DNA of 64,000 nt from Rhodocollybia butyracea (lineage: Eukaryota > Basidiomycota > Agaricomycetes > Agaricales > Omphalotaceae): positions 1 through 64,000 of the forward strand of contig JADNRY010000258.1 in the NCBI GenBank assembly GCA_015501585.1, in the 5' to 3' direction. Positions 1 to 10,139 of this stretch are shown here, one piece after another. Positions within the stretch are counted from its first letter, which is position 1, and the number at the start of each line of letters is the position of its first letter. Under the pieces are notes generated by a model that was given only the letters and a program-made list of their open reading frames with translations, was not told the origin of the DNA and did no database searches. Both the position numbers and the translations under genes were made by a program.

Positions 1-611
1 GTCAATAAGGCCCCATCCAAGTACCAGCTTGGTTCCGTGTCATTGAGCTGTAAAGCGCTTCGGACAGCGGCGGAAAGGTGTTGAGCAGCAGCAAAAATGC
101 CCTCGATAATTAAAGGAACATTCTTACATCCCACAACATGTATACGGAGGAATTTCTATCATAACATATGATAAATACATTAATAAAGGACAAAAAGGGG
201 CTCACCAGTCGATTAGCAAGAGCAATAAAACTGGTACAGTGTTCTTTTCGCCTTGGGCAAAGACGGAGTCCACTCAGGGTCCTTGGCTGCCTCGAAAAGT
301 TGAGGGTTAAAAGCGTTGCTGAACAGCAGTAGCATAGGCCCATATCATCCGTGCAGAATAAGCTGAGGGGACGTCCCTTTTGTCGAAACCAAGACCCTCG
401 GGTTGTTGGAAAAAAGAAAAGAATTGGCTTGCGTAGCGTCGGCGGCATTGTCAAATCTCGCAACAAGATGGCTGGCCAGTTCATAAAAGGACGGGAGTAC
501 GCTTTTAAAGTCATCTAGAATGTCCGAGGAATCGTCTTCACACGTTATGGACAGGTACATATCGACAAGCGAGTCGGGAAGAAGGTCACACTGCTCTCGG
601 TCGGCAAGCAT
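1..611 (-). pseudogene. Unrecognised partial gene at the left edge
   Basis: The minus strand reads an 88-residue ORF from an ATG at 609-611 down to 345. It is followed by a second protein-like block (about 330-220) and, after a possible intron (GTGAGC donor near 205, TAG acceptor near 160), by a third block running off the window start. The third block contains a well-formed helix-like stretch around IIEGIFAAAQHLSAAV. The blocks do not join cleanly: an unusual GTCTTG donor is needed for the first junction and a stop lies in the second block, so this is either a gene with introns I have misplaced or a decayed gene. I do not recognise the family. The region just upstream (4310-4620) may belong to the same gene, split by the foldback element at 665-4309. 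Confidence 0.35.
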
Positions 612-664
612 GGTGGTGAGAGACGATGATGGGACTTGTTGAAAAGCAAAGTTGGTGCATTTAG

Positions 665-845
665 CAGTTCAGTCACCCACATATTTGGTCTTATTAGTCT
701 GCACTTTTGTTACATTGACCTTACTAAAAAGACCCAAAAACCTAGGCAAAAACCCGGGCAGCTAGGTCATGACCTTGGGATTTAGGTCATGACCTGGGAA
801 TTAGTCATGACCTAAAAAATTGGTCATGACCTAGGTCAGGTTGGT
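665..845. repeat. AGGTCATGACCT subterminal repeats, left arm of copy 1
   Basis: Several copies of the self-complementary motif AGGTCATGACCT with short spacers lie just inside the left terminus. The mirrored right-arm cluster is at about 4130-4215, with further dense clusters at 1230-1310 and 3490-3760. The position and repetition are as expected for transposase-binding subterminal repeats; this role is inferred. Confidence 0.6.
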
Positions 846-3489
846 CTTTTCCTGGGGTTGGTAGGTTGGCCTGGGGTGAGATAGGATATGGCCTAGGTGG
901 GGCAGGGCATGGTCTAGGTGAGGGAGGGGATGGTCTAGGTGAGGGAGGGGATGGTCTAGGAGGGGGAGGGTATAGTCTAGGAGGAGGAGGTTATGGTCTA
1001 GGAGGGGGATATATAGTTAGTTTAAGAGGTGTAGGGTGAGAGTGGAGGATGGTGAGATAGAGAATATAAGCAAGAATGAAATATCATAGAATCATGACAA
1101 GAAATGTGTAGTAGCATATTGGGATTATTGGGATTTTTTACATATCTGTAGATTATGACAAGATCAAGCTAAGTCACAGTGCCCTGTTCTGGGTTGTCAG
1201 GCAAGAATGTGACTTACCTGACCTAGCTGATTCAGGTCATGACCTGGATGAACTAGGTCATGACCTGGGTGGACTAGGTCATGACCTACCTGGCCTAAGT
1301 CATGACCCAAGCCAATTTAAAAATTACTAAATTAGGAAATTTTTTCCATTTTTGCAGTGGATGAGGTCAAAGCTGATTTTATTACCAAATAAGGCAATTT
1401 TCAAACACCTTAACCGGTTTTATGTTTTTTTTAATAGAGTTAGATACATTTGGAAATTTTTATAAATTACTATATTAGGCAATTTCAAAACTTTTGCAGT
1501 GGATGAGGCCAAAGCTGTTTCCATTGCCTAATTGAGAAGTGACAACTTTGCAGTGGATGAGGTCAAAGCTGATTTCATTACTTATTTGAAAAATGACAAA
1601 TCTTTTGCAGTGGATGAGGTCAAAGCTGTTTTCACTACCCAATTAAGAAATGACAAAAACTGAACACACAAACTGTGTACACTCTTTTCCTAAGGACAAT
1701 AGCTTGTGGTAGACATCCAGACCTTTTGTTTATACACAGAATAGGTTGCTCACCTAAAATGAAGCCAATCCTGTGGTGGGAAGGGGCTGGATTGCAAAAT
1801 ATCTTTTGGATAACCTTTGGTTGTAGTGGATGAGGCCAAAGCTGTATGCCCATAAAAGGAAATCAATGAAAAGTGTTGAGTCTAAAGATTGCTTGATATA
1901 ACATGCAGATTGGCATGGATAAGGGTGATCCTTTTCATCCCCTGATGCCCTGATGTGCTGTCTACCCTTTCTGAGTCTCAGATATATTTAGATGGCCACT
2001 GGGAGATCAGTCTTTATTGATCTTTGAACTTTCTCATCAAAAACCCTCATTTTTTCGAAATCAGAGGATAAGTATCAGAGCATCCAGGGCAGGGTGGGCC
2101 ACAGGCTTCTAGGACATTGTACCCTGGTATAATAGGTACATTTAGACGACTCAGGAGTAGCTTATACTGTCCTGGGAGAGTGGGTAATAATTGATCTCTG
2201 TATATGTATGCATAAATTTCGCTTTTTGGACCATCAAATCATTAATAGAGGCACCTGTAGGCAAGGGATTGAGGAGAAACTCGAGGAATAGTGTATCAGG
2301 ACTTGATATAGCATGTCTATAACAAAATATTCTCACTATCTGAAGTTCAACATGTGATGATAAGTTTGACACAAGTATCAGACACTTAAGAACCAAGGAG
2401 TACTGGTACATCAAGATAAGGGAAGGGGTTATCAGGAAAAGGTTCTGATATCAATCTATGTATTTCTAGCATGCTATATGCCAAGCTAGACAGTCTTCTC
2501 TTGCCTACAGCTCCCACTATTAATGATTTAACAGGCAAAAAAGCGAAATTTATGCCTAATTAGACAGGTATCACTTATTATCCACTCTCCTAGGACAGTA
2601 TAGGCTACTCCTGAGTCGTCTAAATGTACCTATTATTCTAGGGTACAATGTCCTAGAAGCCTGTGGCCCACCCTGCCCTGGATGCTCTGATACTTATCCT
2701 CTAATTTCGAAAAAATGAGGGTTTTTGATGAGAAAGTTCAAAGATCAATAAAGACTGATCTCCAGTGGTCATCTAAATATATCTGAGACTCAGAAAGAGT
2801 AGACAGCACATCAGGGCATCAGGGGATGAAAAGGATCACCCTTATCCATGCCAATCTGCATGTTATATCAAGCAATCTTTAGACTCAACACTTTTCATTG
2901 ATTTCCTTTTATGGCATACAGCTTTGGCCTCATCCACTACAACCAAAGGTTATCCAAAAAATATTTTGCAATCCAGCCCCTTCCCACCACAGGATTGGCT
3001 TCATTTTAGGTGAGCAACCTATTCTGTGTATAAACAAAAGGTCTGGATGTTTACCACAAGCTATTGTCCTTAGGGAAAGAGTGTACATAGTTTTGTGTGT
3101 TCAGTTTTGTCATTTCTTAATTAGGTAGTGAAATCAGCTTTGACCTCATCCACTGCAAAAGATTTGTCATTTTTCAAATAAGTAATGAAATCAGCTTTGA
3201 CCTCATCCACTGCAAATTTGTCACTTCTCAATTAGGCAATGAAAAACAGCTTTGGCCTCATCCACTGCAAATGTTTTGAAATTGCCTAATTAAGAAAATA
3301 AAAGTCTATTGAAATAAAATTGCCTAATATAGTAATTTATAAAAATTTCCAAATGTATCTAACTCTATTAAAAAAACATAAAACCGGTTAAGGTGTTTGA
3401 AAATTGCCTTATTTGGTAATAAAATCAGCTTTGACCTCATCCACTGCAAAAATGGAAAAATTTCCTAATTTAGTAATTTTTAAATTGGC

Positions 3490-3770
3490 TTGGATCATGA
3501 CTTAGGCCAGGTAGGTCATGACCTAGTCCACCCAGGTAGGTCATGACCTAGGTCAAGTTGGTCATGACCTAGTTCACCCAGGTCATGACCTAGGTCAAGT
3601 TGGTCATGACCTAGTTCACCCAGGTCATGACCTAGGTCAGGTAGGTCATGACCTAGTTCACCCAGGTCATGACCTAGGTCAAGTAGGTATGACCTAGGTC
3701 AGGTAGGTCATGACCTAGTTCACCCAGGTCATGACCTAAAAAGTAGGTCATGACCTGAATCAGCTAGGTC
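3490..3770. repeat. Expanded AGGTCATGACCT tandem cluster
   Basis: The right arm of foldback copy 1 holds about a dozen AGGTCATGACCT palindromes separated by GTTCACCC or GTCAAGTTG-type spacers, in units of 20-40 bp. The mirrored site in the left arm (1230-1310) has only about four copies, so the cluster has expanded or contracted since the arms were identical. Confidence 0.7.
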
Positions 3771-4309
3771 AGGTAAGTCACATTCTTGCCTGACAACCCA
3801 GCACAGGGCACTGTGACTTAGCTTGATCTTGTCATAATCTACAGATATGTAAAAAATCCCAATAATCCCAATATGTTACTACACATTTCTTGTCATGATT
3901 CTATGATATTTCATTCTTGCTTATATTCTCTATCTCACCATCCTCCACTCTCACCCTTCACCTCTTAAACTAACTATATATCCCCCTCCTAGACTATACC
4001 CTCCCCCTCCTAGACTATACCCTCCCCCTCACCTAGACCATCCCCTCCCTCACCTAGACCATGCCCTGCCCCACCTAGGCCATATCCTATCTCACCCCAG
4101 GCCATGATCTACCAACCCCAGGAAAAGACCAACCTGACCTAGGTCATGACCAATTTGTTAGGTCATGACCTAATTCCCAGGTCATGACCTAAATCCCAAG
4201 GTCATGACCTAGCTGCCCGGGTTTTTGCCTAGGTTTTTGGGTCTTTTTAGTAAGGTCAATGTAACAAAAGTGCAGACTAATAAGACCAAATATGTGGTTG
4301 CCTGAAGTG

Positions 4310-4618
4310 CATTTAGGGTCTTACCCCACCGTTCCCGATACGAACCTATAGACTTACCTGAGGATATACATGATCTCATTGACTTGACCAAGGATCAGTT
4401 AGACACCATGGTAAACAATGGTGATGACAATGAAAGTTTCTTGCCCTCAACTTGACTGCTAAGACCAGTGCTCCATAGAACGTCCCCACGGGATCGTGAC
4501 ACCTCCTGACTTGGTGATCTTTAGAAAGTAATTTAACTTCATGCACTTCGCAAAGCCCATTTATATCTTGATCGAATTTAAGTGTGTAGAGTTTCCTCGA
4601 GCTCCAGATCAACTCAAA
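4310..4618 (-). other. Possible upstream exon of the edge gene
   Basis: On the minus strand a GTAAGT donor lies at about 4360, after the codons for a short protein-like stretch. An acceptor-like pyrimidine tract ending in AACAAG lies just beyond the foldback element, near 640. If these pair, the foldback element sits inside an intron and the flanks are one gene read right to left. The reading frame further upstream contains stops, so the exon limits are unknown and the gene is not identified. Confidence 0.25.
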
Positions 4619-4623
4619 TCTAG

Positions 4624-5705
4624 TGTTATGACTCGATCAATAGTCTCGTCCAAACCTTCACAGTACGTAACTCGGCAGTAAAAATGATAAGAGAAATTAA
4701 TGAGATTATAGAGCAAGCCTTTCCGTTCGTTGAAACCGCTAGGCAAAAAATATATACTCAAACAACTAGGCTCAAGTAAAGTTAGTAACTAGTTTGTAAT
4801 ACGAAACTCACAGAAGTTATTATTTGGAGATAGCTCGACAAATAATAATAAGATTACCCTTGGAGATGGCTCGACAAGCAGTAATATGAATCAGAACTAA
4901 TACTCGGAGATGGCTCAACAAGTAGTAGTGAGTGTGGTGTCTAGTACTCGGAGATAGCTCAACAAGTAATAGTGAGTGTGGTGTCTAGTACTTGGAGATA
5001 GCTCAACAAGTAATAGTGAGTGTGGTGTCTAGTACTCGGAGATAGCTCAACAAGTAATAGTGAGTGCGATGTCTAATACTTGGAGATAGCTCAACAAGTA
5101 ATAGGAAGTTGCAACTCGGAGATAGCTCAACAAGTGGCAATTAAAGAAGTATTCACTAGGAGATAGCTCAACAGGTGAATGTTAGTGGATACAACTTGGA
5201 GTTAGCTCAACAAGATGTATAAATGTGTATTGTAGCTTTGAGATAGCTCAACAAGATACAATGAGTTGGTCTGGTGATTCACACAAGTGATAACAGCAAA
5301 CAAGTGGGGGTTTGGATTTAAGAAAAATAATACGTCTACCGTACATTGGTAAATCTAGCCTTCTTATATACTGTTTAATATGTACTAGTTAGGAAATGCT
5401 GCGGAATGACTAGATTTGAGTCATAACTGCGGAAATGCTGCGGATGCTGTGCAATGACTGATGGTGAATCATTTAAGCGGAACCGTGATTGACTGATGTT
5501 GAGTCATTCAGTGGAACCGGAATTGAGCAATAATGAGTCAATACTGTGTATAAGGGTCTGTGCGGCATTATCTCAAGCGATGTGAAGAGAAAATAAGTAA
5601 TGAATGTGTGTAATAAGTGTGAAGTAGGGATGTTAACGATAGTCACCATAGTTGGTTAATAGAAGAAAAAGGTGGGTGCATAGGATGTGGATGTGGGTCA
5701 TAACA
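4624..5705. mobile_element. Solo LTR with internal 44-bp minisatellite (copy 1)
   Basis: The 1082-bp unit starts TGTTATGAC and ends GTCATAACA, the TG...CA form of an LTR, and is flanked by the 5-bp direct repeat TCTAG (4619-4623 and 5706-5710). No internal domain is attached, so it is a solo LTR, the usual product of LTR-LTR recombination. Inside, from about 4830 to 5270, the motif GGAGATAGCTCAACAAG recurs about ten times with a period near 44 bp. A related copy lies in the opposite orientation at 37468-38658. The retrotransposon superfamily cannot be told from the LTR alone. Confidence 0.88.
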
Positions 5706-5710
5706 TCTAG

Positions 5711-6646
5711 TGTTATGTTCATGCCTTTCCATCATTATTCCGAGATGTTCCGACTCATTCCGAGACTCTCCGCGACTCCCTCACCTTCTCTCACGGTCTC
5801 TTACGGCTCCGATAGCTCCCACAACCTCTGGTGGCTCCGAAACTCCATTCTCTATTTTATACCTTTGGACTTCACAAATTCACTCCTACTTCGGCACTCA
5901 CATTTCCGACGCCTTTATTGGCCATACCTTCGGCCCAATATATCGGCGGACTCTTTCGGTACTCATTGCTTTCCCACGGCGGTCCGCAGTGCACCAATGT
6001 TCATCTCTTTTGTCTTTTCTACTCTATTGCTTATTGTTTTATCATTTGTATTGATTCCACCTCGTTCCGGCCTTGGCATTACCTCGGTCCGACTTTATTG
6101 TCTTTATTTAACAATTAGGTCACTTGTATTTAAGCTAGGTACTTTGTACTATTGTTCCTCAGCCAAAAATCACGAGTTACATGAGTAATCAAGCTATACC
6201 AGTTATTGCACACTTTTCCGAGCTTTCCTTAAGTCTTTCTTTGTTCCTTATTCTTGCTGTTCTGTCTGATACCGGCCGACTCGGCTCGGTCCCTACCTCG
6301 GACATACCTCGGACTATTCTCACGCCTATACCTCGGTCCGATCTTGGCGATTCCTTGCACTTTACTTCCTCCCCTTCTGGGACAGCCTTGGTGGTGTGTT
6401 GGGGGTGTTGCTAATAGCTTCACCGAAGTCCCACTGTTTCCTTGGCCTTGTAGTCTATTCCGGATATCATTCCCACTATCCTGATCTTGCCTTTCGGCCC
6501 TACATCCGCTCCGCATCCATTCCCGCATAGGTTGCATGACCTTGTCATCTAGTCACTTCCTTAGAGGGGACGGTTTCTAGTAAGGGATTATTTGGCTCCA
6601 GAGTGAGGGTTCCTTAGTTGACTTCTTCACGAAGTTAGACAAGCCA
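5711..6646. other. No gene recognised
   Basis: Plus-strand reading frames of up to 178 codons cross 5652-6190 but begin inside the solo LTR, overlap one another in several frames and show no family features. The stretch 6280-6350 has degenerate CCTCGG-type repeats. I see nothing I can call. Confidence 0.4.
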
Positions 6647-6804
6647 CACTGCATGCAAATCACCATAAATTTTGTTGGAAATAGTAAAATTATGTTAAAC
6701 TTGTATGAAACTTCATGCAATTTTAACATAATCTTACTATCTGCACAGAAGTTTAACATAATTTTACCACTTCCACAAAAAGTTATGCTGATTTGCAGGC
6801 AGTG
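6647..6804. mobile_element. Small foldback MITE
   Basis: A 158-bp inverted repeat: the left half beginning CACTGCATGCAAATCA is matched by the right half read inward, CACTGCCTGCAAATCA. Both continue for about 55 bp to a shared GTAAAATTATGTTAAAC before a short loop. No clear target duplication could be set. Confidence 0.6.
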
Positions 6805-7187
6805 CCACTAAGAGTGTGGTACAAGTTCCTAGTGATTAAGTTCACTCACAGGCTTGGCCCAGAGTTTGGTCAAGGACTTTACGGCGTCACAGCAGCTAGT
6901 GCCAGAGTTTGCCTAGGAGAATCTTAGTTTTGTTGTAGTGGTTTTGGTTTTGGTTAATTGATTTGGACATACACATCTGGTTCCCTCGTACACTTGTACA
7001 CCCAACTAGGCTTCTCTTGAATTAGTTCTAAGAGTTGTCTAAGCTTAGTTACCCATGTTAGCGCTACAGTCTTAAACCTGGAGCAGTCGCGTGCAAGACT
7101 TTCCCTCGGGGAATCTCTGACAACCCGCCCTTGCTCCCTTACATATCAATAGTCTGGTTAGGTGTGGTAGTGTTTTTGTTAGGTTGT
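6805..7187. other. No gene recognised
   Basis: There is no ORF, structured repeat or terminal repeat that I can support in this stretch. Confidence 0.4.
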
Positions 7188-7736
7188 TTATAGCACCTTT
7201 CGCATACCTACACGTAAATACCCAAATAACGAGGAGCTGGGGTTGGAGTATGCAGAACTAAGAGCTCTTGGGGCTGAAGCCAGCATGGGGGTCGATGTAG
7301 ATAATCTGGAGGCCAAAGCTGGGGTAGTTGTTGGCATATATGTATTGGTTGACATAGCTACTCTGGAGGCCAAAGCTGGCGTGTATGGCGATGATAGACC
7401 TGACTGGGTAGATCTGGTGGAGCTTGAGGGTGTAAACATTTTTGCACTGTTGGGATGGAAGTTCATACTCCAGGTCAAACGCATGTGGACATGTTGGACA
7501 TCAGGATGGTCCAAGTTGAAGCCCATGATGTTGGTAAGGTTGTGCTTCAGAGACCGCATCCAAGTACTTTTTGACAATAACTCTTCGGTCAGGCAGAGGG
7601 TACTTGCACATGATGAACTTGGTTGCCTGGCCGCATTCTCTGGTACCGCAAAGTCAAAGAACATTGTCAGTGCCGTATTGTCGCAGGCTTTGTCTATCTC
7701 ACCTGCACCATGAAGTTGGCAAAGGTGTTCCCACAT
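7188..7736 (-). CDS. Unrecognised ORF, possibly a gene fragment
   Basis: A 182-codon minus-strand ORF. Its first half (residues about 1-95) looks like a folded protein, with blocks such as DNTALTMFFDFAVPENAA, LTEELLSKSTWMRSLKHNL and GFNLDHPDVQ. The second half is a low-complexity Ser/Thr/Pro/Ala segment with a repeated PALASR motif. The antisense frame is open for 156 codons but reads as a mirror of the repeat, so I prefer the minus frame. No upstream exon was identified and an in-frame stop precedes the ATG closely. It is isolated between mobile elements and could be a remnant of a host or transposon gene. I do not recognise the family. Confidence 0.35.
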   Translation of the reverse strand: MWEHLCQLHGAGEIDKACDNTALTMFFDFAVPENAARQPSSSCASTLCLTEELLSKSTWMRSLKHNLTNIMGFNLDHPDVQHVHMRLTWSMNFHPNSAKMFTPSSSTRSTQSGLSSPYTPALASRVAMSTNTYMPTTTPALASRLSTSTPMLASAPRALSSAYSNPSSSLFGYLRVGMRKVL

Positions 7737-8218
7737 TTGCTGGCTCTCTCGCCGAGACTAATGGTTAAAGGGTGCTTGGTGGTGCCGTTTCGGGGGTCTC
7801 TGCACTGCTGGAACTCGTCAAGATCAAACTCCTGGATTTTCTTATGGGCCATTGCAGTTATAAAAAATACCCAGCAAGGCCTTGGCGCGCTCCGGAGTAC
7901 TGGGGGCTAAAAGAGGAAGTGGCGTGCGTGCGGTGGGTTTGTCTTTGTAAACAGCGGTATAGGCCATTATGGTAGGTGCCATAAAACAGAATACTGTGCT
8001 GTACTTATAAGTTTATTCAGGAAATTAATGGATAAGGTGAAGTTGAATTAAGATGCCAGAGCTGTGGAATGCACAGTCCGGCCTAGTCTGACCTTCTGTC
8101 TGAAACAAGGTCTGTGCTACCACCCTGATCATAATCAGATTTCTCAGATTAATGGGCGGGTAAGGAAAAACAAATATGTCTCAATATCCTGGCCCTGAGA
8201 CTCCCTGAGATAGCCTGA
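7737..8218. other. No gene recognised
   Basis: Only short frames that overlap the preceding ORF or lack family features are present. Confidence 0.4.
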
Positions 8219-8399
8219 GATGTTTCTCAGTTCAGTCACCCACATATTTGGTCTTATTAGTCTACACTTTTGTTACATTGACCTTACTAAAAAGACTCTA
8301 AAACCTAGGCAAAACCAAGGCAGCTAGGTCATGACCTGGGAATTAGGTCATGACCTAAAAAATTGGTCATGACCTACATCAGGAAAAGGCTAATAGACT

Positions 8400-8680
8400 C
8401 AAGCCAACTTGAGCCAACTTGAGGCCAACTTCAGTATATTTGCCAACTTGAGGCCAACCTGAGTATATTTGTCAACTTGAGGTTGACATGGGCCAACTTG
8501 AGTATATTTGTCAACTTGAGGTTGACCTGGGCCAACTTGAGTAGATTTGCCAGCTTGAGGCTAACCTGGGTCAACTTGAGTAGATTTGTTAGCTTGAGAT
8601 CAACCAGGGTCAACCTCAGTAGATTTGTCAACTTGAGGTTAACTTGAGATTAACTGAAGTCAACTTGAGCTTAACCTGGT
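8400..8680. repeat. Minisatellite, CAACTTGAG units of about 39 bp
   Basis: Degenerate tandem units of the type GGCCAACTTGAGTAGATTTG repeat about seven times with a 39-40 bp period inside the left arm of foldback copy 2. Related CAACTT/AACCTGAG motifs occur at 15190-15300, beyond the TIR remnant at 15068-15182. Confidence 0.7.
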
Positions 8681-8837
8681 ATAAGGCATGTACTGAGTTC
8701 AACTGTAGAGTAGTAATGCCCAAAGTTGCTATTTAAGTTGAACTTGAATGAGGTTTAGGTTTAAAAAAGATCAATTGTGTAGACAGAGGTCATTAGGTAT
8801 CTAGACAAATTCTATACAACTGGGGGTAGTGTGGGAT

Positions 8838-10139
8838 GGGACCAGGGTAGGAAAGTGCAAAGACAGGAAGTGAATAAAGGAACATAGAGAGGCTCCCTAG
8901 AGACTGTGAATGTGCCCTACATTTAAAATGAGAGAAAACCAAGGGAGAGATGGCAAAAACATCAAAAATCACCTAAGTGAGACTGACCAGGGGGAGATGA
9001 CCCAGATGGAAAGTGACCAGGAAGTGAGTAGAGGAGCATAGAGAGGGTCCTAAGCGAATGTGAATGGGCCCTACCTCGGAAAAATTGAATGAAAATTGAA
9101 GGAGTTATGGCAAAAACATTGAAAATCACCTATATGATGAGAGAGTGATGGAAAAAGTTGGGAATTGCTCTAGCGTGAGTAAGGCGATAGTGAGGGGGTA
9201 CCTAGGGGATCTAAACGAGCCCTGGACGAAAGAAATTGAATGAGAACTGAGGGAAATATGGCAAAAACAGCGAAAATCACCTAAGTGAGACTGACCAGGG
9301 GGAGATGACCAAGATGAAAGGTGATCAAGAAGTGAGTAGAGGAGCATGGAGAGGGTCCTAAGCGAATGTGAACGGGCCCTACCTCGGAAAATTGAGTGAA
9401 AATTGAAGGAGTTATGGCAAAAACATTGAAAATCACCTATATGACAAGAGAGAGATGGAAAAAGTTGGGAATTGCTCTAGCGTGAGTAAGGCGATAGTGA
9501 GGGGTACCTAGGGGATCTAAACGAGCCCTGGACAAAAGAAATCGAATGGAAACTGATGGAAATATGGCAAATACAGCGAAAATCACCTAAGTGAGACTGA
9601 CCAGGGGGAGATGACCAAGATGGAAGGTGACCAAGAAGTGAGTAGAGGAGCATGGAGAGGGTCCTAAGCGAATGTGAACGGGCCCTACCTCGGAAAAATT
9701 GAGTGAAAATTGAAGGAGTTATGGCAAAAACATTGAAAATCACATATATGACGAGAGAGTGATGGAAAAAGTTGGGAATTGCTCTAGCGTGAGTAAGGCG
9801 ATAGTGAGGGGGTACCTAGGGGATCTAAACGAGCCCTGGACAAAAGAAATTGAATAAGAACTGATAGAAATATGGCAAAAACAGCGAAAATCACCTAAGT
9901 GAGACTGACCAGGGGGAGATGAACAAGATGGAAAGTGACCAGGAAGTGAGTGGAGGAGCATGGAGAGGGCCCTAAGCGAATGTGAACGGGCCCTACCTCG
10001 GAAAAATTGAGTGAAAATTGAAGGAGTTATGGCAAAAACATTGAAAATCACCTATATGATGAGAGAGTGATGGAAAAAGTTGGGAATTGCTCTAGCGTGA
10101 GTAAGGCGATAGTGAGAGGGTACCTAGGGGATCTAAACG
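8838..10139. repeat. 307-bp tandem satellite array
   Basis: Near-identical landmarks (GTTGGGAATTGCTCTAGCG) occur at 9157, 9464, 9771 and 10079, giving a 307-308 bp period and about four units. An older diverged unit lies to the left from about 8838. Each unit is itself a dimer of two related halves of about 154 bp, sharing the layout GGGCCCTACC/GAGCCCTGGA, ATGGCAAAAACA, AAATCACCTA. The period is not a multiple of three, so ORFs through the array are not coding. The array ends abruptly at 10139 where foldback-arm sequence resumes. Confidence 0.85.

Larger units (their letters stand above)
665..4309. mobile_element. Foldback (long-TIR) DNA element, copy 1
   Basis: Almost the whole 3.6 kb is a palindrome: two arms of about 1.5-1.8 kb face each other around a spacer at about 2150-2640. 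Left end CAGTTCAGTCACCC and right end (read inward) CACTTCAGGCAACC lead into the same ACATATTTGGTCTTATTAG. The element is flanked by GTGCATTTAG on both sides (655-664 and 4307-4316), which overlaps the terminal bases, so the target duplication is 7-10 bp. Both arms carry many copies of the palindrome AGGTCATGACCT near the ends. Only short ORFs are present, so it is non-autonomous. Long TIRs with a target duplication of this size suggest the Mutator superfamily or a related foldback class, but no transposase is present to confirm that. Confidence 0.85.

Noticed and set aside
1635..3128. ORFs of 72-76 codons repeated in both foldback arms
   Set aside because: The same sequence appears in each arm and both copies with frame changes; it is arm sequence, not a gene.
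665..4309. AGGTCATGACCT as nuclear-receptor-type regulatory sites
   Set aside because: The motif resembles such sites, but fungi lack those receptors and its distribution follows the transposon arms.
5652..6188. 178-codon plus-strand ORF as a gene
   Set aside because: It starts inside the solo LTR and overlaps two other open frames with no family features.
9126..10051. Repeated minus-strand ORFs in the satellite array
   Set aside because: The 307-bp period is not a multiple of three and the ORFs end and restart with each unit, so they are products of the repeat.
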